A stretch of DNA of 64,000 bases from Diaporthe sp. PMI_573 (Eukaryota > Ascomycota > Sordariomycetes > Diaporthales > Diaporthaceae): assembly GCA_021399435.1 (NCBI GenBank), contig JAJTUP010000010.1, positions 620,001 through 684,000 on the forward strand, written 5' to 3'. The position numbers and the translations under genes were made by a program. The notes under the pieces were generated by a model, which saw nothing but the letters and a program-made list of their open reading frames with translations, made no database searches and was not told the origin of the DNA. The first letter of the stretch is position 1; every line of letters begins with the position of its first letter. Positions 21,866 through 32,781 of this stretch are shown here, in pieces.

Positions 21866-22657
21866 ATGACAGCCGAACGCGAGCTCCCACCTCGCTACGA
21901 GATCCGCACCCTCGGCCCAGAACACGCAGACTGGGCCACCGCGATAGTGATGCACAGCACCGCATTCGCCTCCCCAGTCTGGTCAAAGATCTACCCCGAG
22001 GACAAGACAGGGCTGTGCTACAACCTCTTCAAGCACGGCGCCTACCCGATGAACCACCAGGTCAACTCGGGCCTCTCCCTGGGGATATTCGACAAGGAGT
22101 ACACCTTCAAGCGGCCAGAGTCAGCAGCAACGGGCGGCGCGCTCTACTGGGACACCGACGACGGCGCCGCGGGCGAGACGGCCCTCCTCGAGCAGATGGA
22201 CTTCCCGCTGGTGTCGGTGGCACTCGCCTACGACAGCTTCTACCCCATCGACGCCACAAAGCTCACCCCGCTGCGCGAAACGATGCCGCTGCTGGCCGAG
22301 CGCAACCGGATCCTGGCGGCGCGCGACACGAGGGACCCGGAAACCTGGCAGGCCACGGGCCCGGGGCAGGTGCTGTTCCGGAACTCGACCGCGACCAGGG
22401 CCGGGGAGGAAGGTAAAGGGTTTATGGGCGTGCTGGCGCGGCACATGATGCGCAAGGCCGCGGCGGAGGGGTTCCGGGGTATCCAGATCCACTGCCTTCA
22501 TGATTCTGTCAATCGGGTTTGGAGCCGGCCGCCTGAGCCGTTCCGGGGGGAGGTCGTGGCTAGGCTGCATTGTAGTGAGGATGAGGATGAGGAGGTTAGG
22601 CGTAAATTCCGGGGCTCTGTGCAGGAGATGACGCAGGTGTATGTCACGCTAAAGTGA
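21866..22657 (+). CDS. GNAT-like acetyltransferase family hypothetical protein
   Basis: A single exon of 263 aa starting at the ATG after an A-rich leader. The C-terminal half has a GNAT-like block in which GKGFMGVLARHMMRKAAAEGF (residues about 188-208, the position of the acetyl-CoA pyrophosphate loop and helix) is followed by IQIHCLHDSVNRVW, resembling fungal hypothetical proteins with a GNAT fold. The canonical R/Q-x-x-G-x-G/A loop is not well formed, so catalytic activity is uncertain. It contains no signal peptide or membrane segment. It sits between the UstYa-like and FAD oxidase genes, same strand as both, which would fit a tailoring or resistance role, but this is only context. Confidence 0.65.
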   Translation: MTAERELPPRYEIRTLGPEHADWATAIVMHSTAFASPVWSKIYPEDKTGLCYNLFKHGAYPMNHQVNSGLSLGIFDKEYTFKRPESAATGGALYWDTDDGAAGETALLEQMDFPLVSVALAYDSFYPIDATKLTPLRETMPLLAERNRILAARDTRDPETWQATGPGQVLFRNSTATRAGEEGKGFMGVLARHMMRKAAAEGFRGIQIHCLHDSVNRVWSRPPEPFRGEVVARLHCSEDEDEEVRRKFRGSVQEMTQVYVTLK

Positions 22658-23310
22658 TGATACGGCATACCATAAAGCAAAATATAAATATATATTGGCC
22701 AGAGAGCTTGTTGGCAAGTCATCGAATCGCTTCGACGATGCAAGTCCCTTCATTTAGACGTAGCGAGCTCCGCTTCCGCAAATCTTTTTGTGTGATTCTT
22801 CCAATTGCCATTGTTATGGACTATTTGTATTCTTCAAGTTCCTCTACTAAGCCGGAACGATGATGAGTGTCCTACCAGGACAAGGAACAATGTGTCTTAT
22901 CGATGATAACAGTGAGGTTCGCTATGCAAGGCTTTAGACGTAACTTTCCAATCTTCTGCAAACCAGTGTTTCCTCAGAAGCCACTATTACCATTGGTATG
23001 TGCCCACAAAAGCGAGGGTTCCAAATCTGAGGGCGGACGAACAGCAGCTTGGGGATGAATGTGTAAGCCCTAGAAGGGATGCTTGATTGTCGATCTAAAG
23101 TAAGCATTTCCAAGGTTTTACCCAATGAGGTTTGGACCCTGGGACGTTGGGCCTTGTTAGTGTGGGTTTGTCTTTGTCACCCCGCTCTTGCGAGCTTGAG
23201 GATGGGGGGGCTGACATTTGATCTTCGTAGCGGCCGGTATCCTGATAGCCGGGCGACTGACTGAACATACTGGTTATTTTCATGAGATAGTAGAGGAAAA
23301 ACAACAAATC
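22658..23310. other. Spacer upstream of the FAD oxidase
   Basis: About 650 bp without supported genes. Presumed 3' untranslated region of the GNAT-like gene and promoter of the FAD oxidase. Confidence 0.45.
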
Positions 23311-24775
23311 ATGGCATCGATCTTCGACTCCTTAAAGCAGGCCCTCAAGACCGGCAAGGTCGTCGTGCCGGGGGATGCCGACTACGTCGACAGTCTGAAG
23401 CGCTGGAGCGCGAGCTGCATCCAGCCGGCTGTGAGTTGTTCACATGAGAAGCCAGACCCTGCTGCAAATACTGACCGTAGAAAACCAGGCGGCAGTGATC
23501 AAGCCCACCTCGGCAGCAGAGGTCAGCACGGCAATCCAGTGGGCAAACAAGAACTCGCTACCCTTCACCGTCTGCGGCGGGGGTCACTCGACATCAGGGC
23601 AATCATCCAAGGGCCCAGAAGGCGTGGTCATCGACCTATCCCTAATCCGCGAGGTGACAGTCGACGCAGCCAAGCAGACCATAACCTACGGCGGCGGGTG
23701 CCTCTGGTCCGAAGTAGACGAAGCCGCAGCCCAGCACGGGCTCGCGACCCCCGGCGGCACAGTCAACCACACGGGCGTGGGCGGGCTGGTCCTAGGCGGG
23801 GGGTTCGGCTTCCTCAGCCCCAAGCACGGGCTGACCATCGACGTGCTCCTCGAGGTGGAGGCCGTGCTGGCGGACGGGAGCGTGGTGACGGCCTCGGAGA
23901 CCCAAAACCCGGACCTCTTCTGGGCGCTGCGCGGCGCGGGGACCAGCTTCGCGGCCGTGACGCGGTTCACGTCGCGGGCGTTCCCGCAGGGGGACGTCTG
24001 GGCGGGCGTGCTGATCTTCACGCCCGACCAGCTCTCCGAGGTCGTCGTGGGGTGTAACGCCGTGCTGGCGGGGCAGGACGGGGACCAGGCCATGTTGTTG
24101 GCGTTTGGGTACTCGCCCCCTCCTGACAGGTCGCGTGTCATCGTCGCGCAGGTATTTCACAACGGCAGCGCCGAGGAGGGCAAGGAGAAGTACGCGCCGC
24201 TGCTCAAGGTCGGTCCTCACCTCAACGCGGCGCAGACGGTGCCGTACACGGCTGTCAACGGCCTCGCCAACGCCGGGGTCCCGCACGGGGGCCGGTACCA
24301 GTTCGGCGCGGCGAATATCACGTACCCCGTCGACGTGCGGGTGGTGCAGTCCGCCGCAAAAGTGTGGTGGGAGGGCATCGAGCGGTTCAGCGTCGACCCG
24401 GGCAGGGAGGACCTCCGCGGGAGCATTATCGGGTACGAGCTGTTCCCCAACGACAAGACGAGGGAGGTGAGCCCGGGGGCGACGGCGTTTGCCAACCGGG
24501 GAAGGTACTTCAACGTCGCCGTGCTGATGAGCTGGAAGAATCCGGAGACGGACGGGCAGGTGCGGTCGTTCAAGCAGGAGGTTGCGGCGCTGATCAGGGA
24601 CAAGGGGTTCAAGGGCGATGAGGTAGGGGGCGAGGGCGTCGGGCACTACAATAATTACCTTGACAGCAGCATCAGTGCTGAGGGGGCGTTTGGGTCCAAC
24701 GCGAAGAGGCTGAAGGAGCTGAAGAAGAAGTATGACCCGGAGAATCGGTTTGACAAGCTGTGGAAGCTTGCCTGA
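23311..24775 (+). CDS. FAD-linked oxidoreductase, BBE/6-HDNO type
   Basis: Two exons (23311-23430 and 23489-24775) with a 58-bp intron (GTGAGT..CCAG) give 468 aa. An FAD-binding PCMH domain carries the flavin-attachment His in GGGHSTSGQSS near residue 72 and the glycine-rich GVGGLVLGGGFGFLSPKHG near 132. No Cys is present at the usual second attachment site, so a single His-FAD bond is expected. The C-terminus has the BBE substrate-binding signature (HYNNYLDSS, then YDPENRFDKLW). There is no signal peptide, so it is likely intracellular, like 6-hydroxynicotine oxidase relatives. Such oxidases are frequent tailoring enzymes in fungal metabolite clusters. Here it is the outermost plausible member of the repeat-peptide locus. 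The substrate is unknown. Confidence 0.9.
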
Positions 24776-26223
24776 TGAGCGGGTTGGGTTTGTTCTGCCT
24801 GTGTCGATTAAGTGGTTCAAGTTACTGATGGGTCTGGATGTCGTCGTCGTCGAGATCTGGCTTGGATGCTGCTTCTGTTCCGGAGTCGAGCAATTACCCA
24901 CGTATTGCGGGTCACTGTCCCAACATCAATGCAGAACTTGAGACCAGATGAGAGTTGCACGACTCTGCCCTGACATGCTTGACTCTGCCAACTCGTCATT
25001 GCAGTGGCCGTATGCGCAATTTCGTCGTTCGTGTGACCACCGAGTCGTACTCATGAGGACCGACGGTCACTGTAATACTCGATCGCAGTGCGATCGCAGT
25101 GGGGACATAAAGTTAAGGCAGATCGACAAACGGGCCCACACGGCTTTTTTTCCCATTGCGAGTAAGTAGTATGACAGTTACAGTGGGGAGGTATCACAGA
25201 GTATGCTTTCAGGCCTGTTTGGGGACGATCACAATGTTTGCGTCGTACGTAGTCGCAGAGAAGATATCAAGCTGCAGGCTGCTGAAACATTGTGTTGTTG
25301 GTGTCACGCCCGTAACTTGAGTGGTGGTGAACCCCGGTTTGATCCAACCCACTCTGCATCGTCTCGGCCAGGTTACAAATGATTTGCGAGTCAGTCACCG
25401 TTCGATTGTTATCGTCATATGGCTGGTGGGCGGGTATAATTTTGATAAGTTGAATCCTACACAGTAACAAATCTTTGACCACCTCGGGAATAAGAGAACC
25501 TTGAGGGTTACATTTCAGGGCGTTCGATGCCCTGTTTGCATGTGCCCATTTTGCGGGAGCAGACACTAACATCTAACACCATCTACATCCCTGGACCTTG
25601 TAAGAACACAGCGGTACAAGGTTTCCCAAGGGTCGCCGTAGGCTGAAACCGGTCAAGCTCGGAGGCGGGGACCAACCGCCGGGCGCAATTGGGTGGGCAG
25701 CCGTTGGTCCCCTTGAGCTGGTGCTGCGGGCAAACAAAGATTCAGGGTCCAGTTGGCTTTTTGGGAATTTGGGGGGGGGGGCCAGTGGCGTCATACGTAG
25801 GTGACCGAATTGCTGGATGGTTGCAGGCGATAGGGTCCAGCGAGCGAGGACCAGCAGGGGAGTTGACAGTGATCCAAATCTATCAAATCCCGACTTTCCC
25901 CTCTTTTCCATTCACACTCACTCTGCCACTCTGCCACTCTGCCGCACCCACCTCGGGCTTTTGTCTTGTCCATCATGACCTCTGCCCCTTGGAGTCTCCC
26001 TCCAAACGACTTTTCATTCTTCCAATAATTCCACCTGGTCACATGAGACCGCGCAAAGCTCCCAAACCCACATCCACTCAATCTACCCATCCTTCTGCTG
26101 TCACTTAATCCTTGACGCACGCCCTAGCTGGTTGGTGCTGGCTGTGGTCTGCAGCTCATGTCCTTTGTCCATCTCGTCACCAACACTACGCAACCGTAGA
26201 AACACCCTAGTTCCCTATCAGGC
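24776..26223. other. Spacer with a poly-G tract
   Basis: About 1.4 kb. It contains an 11-base G run (25771-25781) and a short ctctgccact microrepeat near 25920. Several short frames occur but none resembles a family. The 3' part is pyrimidine-rich, typical of a fungal promoter leading to the next gene. Confidence 0.45.
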
Positions 26224-27415
26224 ATGGCCAGACTCCGGTCCGCCATGGCCGCAACGGCGGACCCCCAGACATCATCGCCCTTCTTCGACAAGCTCCCCTT
26301 CGAGATCCGAGAGAAGATCTTTGACGAGCTGTGGGCACTCCACGACACGAGGTGGCATGTGCACTCGGCCGGTGACCACGCCGTCCCCGCCTTCCCCTGC
26401 ATCACCGCCGCCCACGAGGAGGACATCAGATACGCCCGCTTCCAGACATCACGCGGCGTCGAGGCCCTCACCTGGGAGTCCAGGCTGCGGTCACCGTGGA
26501 ACACCCACTGGAGGTGCGCCGAGGCTGCTGCCGTCAGGGCCACGAATCCCAGGACCGGACGCACAGCTTCACCGAGGGACATTGTTAGACGACGGCCTGA
26601 TTTCGCATCGCCCCACTCGCCTCTTTTGGTTTGCAAGCGATGGTAAGTCGGTTGTCCATGTTGTGCATGCCATGTTATGCCGCCACTTCCTTATCTCCAG
26701 GGATTCGGTACGACGACTGACACAACGCCAGGTTCGTCGAGAGCGTCGAACCCCTCGAGAACGTCCTTACCTTCTGCTTTACCGATATCATCGTCGCCAG
26801 AGACTTCCTCGCCGCAAAGGCGCCCACCCGGAACATCCGCAACATCGAGATCAGCCTCCGCGTGAAACCCCTGATATCCGAGCTCTACTTCCCCGGCCCG
26901 GACGGCGAGCCCCAGCCGCACATCGCAGGCGTCCCTGTCACCGCAAAGGACAACCCGTGGGAGGACCTCAGCCGCCGCCTCTCCTCCCTCCCCAGGCTCC
27001 GCGAGCTCCACGTCTACCTCGACTCCGAGGACCTTCGGCCCTGGCACAAGCGGGTCAGCGAGCGGAGCTTCCTAAAGCAGCTCCTCCAGGCCCGCGCCCG
27101 GAACTTTGCCCTTTACCTGCCCAACATCCCGGGCGAGGCACCGCTGCAGGGCCTGCCCGGCACCTATCTCGAGGACGACCTGCTTGACGGGGCGAGCTGC
27201 ACGGTCGTGAGGGGCCCACGGCCGAACAACTGGCAGCTGCATCTCTCCAGGGTCAGTCAAGTCCACCTCCTCCGTCGCCATTGATGCGCACCTTTCCGAT
27301 TCGAATGCTGACGTCTGCGTCTGCTTTGTCCCAGATATCGCATGTCTTGCCTGAGAACTGGACCCATACCTTGTGGAATCAGGCACACGACAGGGTGATG
27401 CCGCAGTACGTATGA
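26224..27415 (+). CDS. F-box/2EXR-like hypothetical protein
   Basis: Three exons (26224-26642, 26732-27251, 27335-27415) keep one frame and give about 339 aa. The N-terminus has FFDKLPFEIREKIFDELW (residues about 20-37), the LP.EIR..IF pattern of F-box and 2EXR proteins. Later parts have repeated leucines (LSSLPRLRELHVYL) as in their C-terminal regions. Intron 1 (GTAAGT..CCAG) falls inside a VCKRW motif common in this class. The last exon is the least certain, because a strong GTACGT donor lies at its end and a further exon could exist. F-box proteins recruit substrates to SCF ubiquitin ligases, but no target is suggested. No functional link to the neighbours is visible. Confidence 0.7.
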
Positions 27416-28312
27416 TCAAACGACTGTTGAGGGCATATCACCATTTCTCATGTGTGATGGTGGGGAGGATATCGCCTCACGTCTCGACTATTTTTACCTC
27501 TACTACGCCACGCCACGGCACACGTACTCACTCCGGTAGGCCGCGTTTCTGCTGGGTATTTTGGAACGGGGAACGGGGGCTCTTGCAAGACGGATGTATT
27601 TGACTGAGGAGGAGGCGTAAACTGGGCCCAAGTGAGGCTTTCATCATGACGGATATAAACTTTTTAATACAGCTCTAGGAGCTACGAAATATGAACTTTT
27701 CACGTGTCCTTACACGATCCGAGCGAGATCCTACATCTCGCACGAGAGCAGCTCGAGCTCCCATGACGTGGGTTTTGCACAAGCACTCATCCATGTTGGT
27801 GCCTACTGCCCAGCCTTGCCCATGTGATCTCAAAGTCACCACACATTGGCAAGTCCGTCTTGCAGATGTAGGTCTCATTTTTGCATCTCGCGCGCCTTGG
27901 AATGATCAATTACCATCGCCCATATGGTGTACAAATGCACACTCCAGGCATCAAGGGGCTCAACCCCCTCATTCTCTCACCTTTGCTTATGCAGAATCCC
28001 CCTTCCCTCTCTCAAAACATCGACCCCTGCACATGCAGCTCAAAATGCATGTTGGCGCGTTGCAGGGCGGCTCGAGGATTTAGGTAGTTTCGTTTTTAAT
28101 CCGTGTACGTACGCTTCTTAAGCAGTATGTAGGCGGTCCCTTCATACATACAGTGGTAAACGCTTAAACACCCAGCGTTTAAAAAAAAAACAAAAAAAAA
28201 CAATGCCGATAACAGTAGGTTCAGAATACGATCGTGTTCATGCGTGTTACACCCATGCGTACGGACCTACTCATATTTCCATTGAGGCAGGGCGGTTGAA
28301 TCCACAGGGCTG
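27416..28312. other. Spacer with A-rich tract and dispersed motif
   Basis: About 900 bp without a supported gene. A nearly pure A tract lies at about 28178-28202. The stretch cgtttttaatccgtgt near 28090 recurs near 61815 and may mark a decayed dispersed element. Confidence 0.4.
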
Positions 28313-28943
28313 TTGAGTCTTTTAGATATTCAGTCTATCACGGATGCCGACCGCAGGAACCTCGTGGAAAATGGATACGACATCGACAATGCTGGCGGCC
28401 GGTTATCACATAATGTCACCTTCGACCCATCCACCGCCCCCGTCAACGCCCCATCACCCTTTCCTGAGTCCCTGCTGGCCAACAACTGCCTTGATAACAT
28501 TGACATGGATTTCATCGTTTACCTCATCCTCATCGGTTCTGTTACCCGAAGCCCTGACACCGTGGGTGTAGGCCCCGAAAGCCCCGAATACAACCTTCAT
28601 AGGCAAGAAGCAAGTCCTCCAATTCTACAACTTGTGCAACGTTACGATGACGTCGGTTTATGAGAAATTCGACAACCTCGCGCAGGCCCTGACACTCTAG
28701 ATTGACCCCAACGGGGACGCGACGTATAGCCGGCGCGCTGAGGGCGACGTGCTCCACTACGCCGTGTGTGCGAGGTTGCCCTGGGCGTGGATCTCGCTGC
28801 CAGCCGCGCTGACGGGTCTCGCGCTCGTGATGTTGGCACTGAAGGTGGCCACCACCTCGAGGAGGGTGATGCCGATGTGGAAGCTGTTTCCCCTGGTGGT
28901 GGTCCTGCGTGGACCGGCCGGGGATGACTGGTTGGATCCATAG
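28313..28943 (+). pseudogene. Remnant of a DUF3176-like membrane protein gene
   Basis: The segment 28572-28943 reads in one frame as the C-terminus of a fungal DUF3176-type protein. It runs FYNLCNVTM, then VYEKFDNLAQALT, then the terminal block with VCARLPWAWISLPAALTGL (a transmembrane segment preceded by a W-P-W-like motif), ending shortly after a WKLFPLVVVL tail. A TAG at 28698-28700 interrupts this frame. Upstream coding similarity (about 28313-28560) is in a different frame, so at least one frameshift or unremoved intron also exists. Most of the 5' gene is missing. TAG from CAG or TGG would fit RIP. The family assignment is from remembered C-terminal patterns. Function is unknown even in intact members. 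Confidence 0.55.
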
Positions 28944-29739
28944 CTACTGGCTGCCACCACCGGCAAGAAGGGCAAGTTGTCTCCTGAGGAAGATGGGTCG
29001 ATAGCTGGAACGTAGGGGCTTGCGAGTAGTGTTTCTGTACAGCTGTTCGAGCAGGATGGCAAATATCACCTGCTCCAAGTTTGGGTACGGTCAAAGAAAT
29101 GTTTAGAGGTGAAGCAATACTTAGAGTATCCTGGCTTTTCTTACAAGGGCAGTGCTTCTTAGATAGTCTCCGCGGACGGACTAGAGATTTTGATAATTCT
29201 GGCGTTCACCCCGTCAACCATGCCTTATCCAGCTTCCAGTTCCAAATGATGATTACAGTCGCACTGACTCAGAGGTCGGCGTCATACCCGCACCATACTG
29301 GCTAGACTGTAGAACTTATGGTTTCAATAATCGTCATGGTCGACACTGAACATGTGGTCGGAGTGTATTATGTTGGAATCGCGACTCTCAAAATCGCCCA
29401 CGACATCCTCAACAAGAAGGAAAGACCTACGGAGACCACACGGAGAGCACTTAAGGCTAGTGTGTAACTAGGTATGCATTTGTGAAGAAGACAACAAACC
29501 TGGCTTGGAGGACATTGGAAGACAGGTTAAAAAGTTTGTACTGGAATGTTTTCTACACCCAACAATTTGCTAAACTCATGCCCAGGCGCGCTCAAGACCC
29601 AAGCCTGGAGAAGATCAGCAAGCTCACAAAGTTGACTGATTGGCTAAGCGCATGGTGCCGTCGTAAGTTGGCCAGCCACAGGACGCTACATTGTCACTCA
29701 AATGACGACATAGGGGGTCAGAATTATTGAGTCTCCTCA
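28944..29739. other. Spacer with possible coding relics
   Basis: About 800 bp. Two stretches on the plus strand (around 29340-29460 and 29470-29730) have a coding-like composition (for example VGVYYVGIATLKIAHDIL) but are separated by stops and match nothing I know. Confidence 0.35.
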
Positions 29740-30825
29740 CTACTCTTCTCTGTCGTCAGGCTCTGTGCTGGCAAGAAAATCCCCGACCTCCTGCATATAC
29801 CTCTCCCTATCCTCCCACTGGGACATGTGGCTTCCTCCAAGGGTAATCCATCTCACTTTCGGAATCCTCTTAAACCAAGGGTACATGGTGAGATTGGTAA
29901 CTTCATCCGTTTTACCGTTGATGAGGAGGGTCTCTACCTCAATATTGTGGGCCCGCTTCCAGCCCTCCCAGCCTTTGATCGAACCAACTATGACGAACTC
30001 GGCCGGCCCTTGACTTGATATTTCTTTAGGTTAGATAGAAAGTGGTATATGTTTGAGGACCAATCACTGGACTCACATGGTAAGATAGACGGTTGCATCG
30101 TCACTCATGTTCTTGAATGCTGCCATGATCTCTTCAGGCATTGGGTCCAAGGTACAGACGTAGTGACTGTTGAACACTGCTGCGGCTTTCTTGAACTCCT
30201 CACTTTCGTGATCACCCTGCTTATCGCAGTCCTCGAGTGTCTTGCGAACATCGGCCGGCAATTTGGCAAGCAAACCCTTGATAGCCCTTTCTGTAAACGT
30301 ATTTTGTTAAATGGCACAGGGTCACAGATTGCGGAGGACGTTCTTACCGTACAGCGGAATACTGGAGGGCCCGCTAGCTATGACCAGCTTTCTCAGCCCC
30401 GCGGGCGACTTTCCCTGGGGTCGGCTCATAGCATAGGAAGCGGCCAGAACACCGCCCCAACTTTGGCCCAACAGGTAAAAGCCACGATCTCTCAGCTGAA
30501 GGTGGTCAACCAAGGTGTCGATCTCTTTGATGAACAGCTCAAAGGACCAGAATTCGGCGTCTCCCATCTTGTCGCGGAGATGCGTCGAGCGGCCGCACCC
30601 AATCTGATCGTAGAAAACAACTGGGATGCCATAGGGCTTGTAGAGGTCCGCCAAGGGCAGCAGATACTCATGCCCGGCACCAGGACCGCCATGGAGCGCT
30701 ATGAGGACAGGGCCTTGTTTTGGCCCATCGAGGTCACCCATGACTTTGTACCATGTCTTGCAAGGCTTTCCGGCGTTGGGTACCTCCCAGGCGACCTCTC
30801 CCTCACGCACCGGAAACATGGTCAT
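29740..30825 (-). CDS. Proline iminopeptidase-like alpha/beta hydrolase (S33)
   Basis: Three exons on the minus strand (30825-30348, 30290-30077, 30013-29740), introns of 57 and 63 bp, give 321 aa in frame. The start at 30825 is the first true ATG in the frame. Motifs are LIALHGGPGAGHEYL (oxyanion HGGPG) near residue 45, YDQIGCGRS near 73, the nucleophile elbow GQSWGG near 120, a lid with many acidic residues, and the C-terminal catalytic His in LGGSHMSQWEDRE. Members of family S33 release N-terminal proline or hydrolyse amino acid amides. Several relatives in fungi are secondary-metabolism hydrolases. No signal peptide is present, so it is cytosolic. No clear connection to either metabolite locus. 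Confidence 0.88.
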
Positions 30826-31530
30826 TGTGAGAATGACGGCAGGTGTTGTTGAAGGGGAGGGTCTTCGCTCGCGTGCTGGAGTGGGTTTGAATGACTTGCT
30901 ATATGCGGCTTGAGAAGTGAAAAGCTTCGCAGGCAACTCCTGTGAGCAGTATAATGAAGAATTGGCAACCCGTGACTGTGTTGCGGGCCACCGAGGAAAA
31001 GGAACTAGCAGGCAGTGTGTACCAAATACCTAAACAACATTACAGAAACACAATGACTGTCGCCTCTGAATAGCCTCAATGACTGACTGCAATAATCCAG
31101 GCAACGTACGACTCGAAGTGGTTTTCTGCGCGGATATGGCAAGTGGGGATCCACGAGTATTGCGAGACGGGTGAGGAGACTCGGGAAATAGAGTATCGCA
31201 CTAAGGACCCAACAGTTCACCGCTGAAGCAACGTTTTGGGAGGTCAGCAAACTAGCTTGCAGTCAGCCCTTTCAAAAGGCGCGGGGTTGCCCAACGATGT
31301 GACGTGCCTAGGTAAGTTACGGTACGGGAAGCGCCAATAGCATAGTACGACATGATATGTTTGATGACAATTTGTGAACGTTTTCTAGCACATGTCTCAG
31401 AACATATGCTATACATTGGCATGCAAACCATTGTGCTAATGTTGATTTCCGCTGTTCCACGTCAAATTGGATGGCATGTACTCGGATTGCACCGTCCTCG
31501 TGGACGCAGCCGTTCCTACCTCGTACGACT
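30826..31530. other. Spacer, nothing recognised
   Basis: About 700 bp containing the promoter side of the hydrolase gene and the 3' side of the next HET gene. No other feature supported. Confidence 0.45.
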
Positions 31531-32781
31531 TCAACTCGTGCCCAGAAAATTAAGTCGCGGAATATGACGGGGCAATGCCCCCAGCAGGATGTCCTCCATC
31601 CCACACCTTAAAGCACTCGCCTTTGGAAACCTGCCAAGAAGGCGGCGTACTCGGATGAATCTCTTGACACCATTCACGTCTTCAAGTCTCTTAACAAACA
31701 TTCCTACCACCATGTCCCTTGCCCCATGCAATTCGCACTCCAGAAACGCAATATGGTCATCGTCCATGAATCCCATAACCCCTTGGTCGTCATTAGGGCA
31801 GACCCTCATCTTAATTCGCAAGTACCCGTCGTTGGGCGTCTCGAAAGGCGGCGCCCAGTGATCGAGGATGCTGACCAGCCGGCTGTAGGACGCGCGGATG
31901 TCCCCCAGCCCTGCGAAGCAGCTCGGGTGCGGGGCGTAGAGCGAGTAGCAGAGGACCGAACTGGCGCTCCCCGCCTGGTCATACCACGCACCCCAGGCGA
32001 ACAGGCTCTGGTCGTTGGTCTGTTTCGCGATCTCGGCTTGCAGACGGGCGAACGCTTTTGTTTCCCCCTCGCCGTAGAGCAAGGGCATATGCACGTCGAA
32101 CAGTCCCATCAGGCAGTAGGCGAGATCCTCGGCCCGGGTCGTCTGGCGCGACGACGCCCACGATAGCTTCTGTGCCACCGATAGGAGGTGTAGGGATTGG
32201 CGCGCCATGCCGCCAGCGCAGAGGTTGTACCATGCTGGGGAGAAGAGGCCGGCGGGGATGGAGGTGATGTCCTCAAGGTACGAGGAGAGTGATGTCTTGC
32301 TGCCAATCACGGCCCAATTCTTGTTGTAGAACTCCACACTGGACGGCGCAATTAATTCCTGTAGCGTCCAGCCCCTTGTGAACCAGCGGGACTCGGCCAG
32401 CGCGTCCGCCAGCTCTTGCTTTGGCGAGGAGGCATCGACCTCTACATCGACAAGATATGCGAAGCAGACTGCGGATTTCTCGTAGTAGCCATACATGCTA
32501 TTGATGGCCTCGGAGAGCTCAGTCGACGATGACTTGTCGATACAACAAGTATCGATCCATATCCAATCGTAGCCCTGGGACCTGGCGAGCCGGCATGATC
32601 CAACCACCTTCGGATACCTGCGCTTCCTCAGCCAAGCGGCGGCACGCTGCCACCTGGGCTTAGGGAGGAAGACTTCCAGGGGCGCCTCTTGATAGCCCCA
32701 GGTGTGTGACAGGATTGCGTACTCGGGGCATCGCCTTGTGAATGTCTTCAACTCAAGGGTAGTGGTGTCCAGGAGCCTCAT
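31531..32781 (-). CDS. HET-domain protein of the HET-E/NLR N-terminal type
   Basis: A single exon of 416 aa. The start at 32781 was chosen because MRLLDTTTLELKTF is the stereotyped N-terminus of this HET class. Blocks are YAILSHTWG near residue 25, YDWIWIDTCCIDKSSSTELSEAINSMYGYY near 75-105, then RWFTRGWTLQELIAPSSVEFY near 135 and AEDLAYCLMGLFDVHMPLLYGEG near 235. In this class (as in HET-E) the domain can be the N-terminal effector of an NLR, but here the protein ends without NACHT or WD repeats. It is therefore a stand-alone HET protein, a common form. It is the fourth HET locus in the window and of a different subclass from the other three. Inferred role: triggering cell death on non-self recognition. 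Confidence 0.9.
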   Translation of the reverse strand: MRLLDTTTLELKTFTRRCPEYAILSHTWGYQEAPLEVFLPKPRWQRAAAWLRKRRYPKVVGSCRLARSQGYDWIWIDTCCIDKSSSTELSEAINSMYGYYEKSAVCFAYLVDVEVDASSPKQELADALAESRWFTRGWTLQELIAPSSVEFYNKNWAVIGSKTSLSSYLEDITSIPAGLFSPAWYNLCAGGMARQSLHLLSVAQKLSWASSRQTTRAEDLAYCLMGLFDVHMPLLYGEGETKAFARLQAEIAKQTNDQSLFAWGAWYDQAGSASSVLCYSLYAPHPSCFAGLGDIRASYSRLVSILDHWAPPFETPNDGYLRIKMRVCPNDDQGVMGFMDDDHIAFLECELHGARDMVVGMFVKRLEDVNGVKRFIRVRRLLGRFPKASALRCGMEDILLGALPRHIPRLNFLGTS

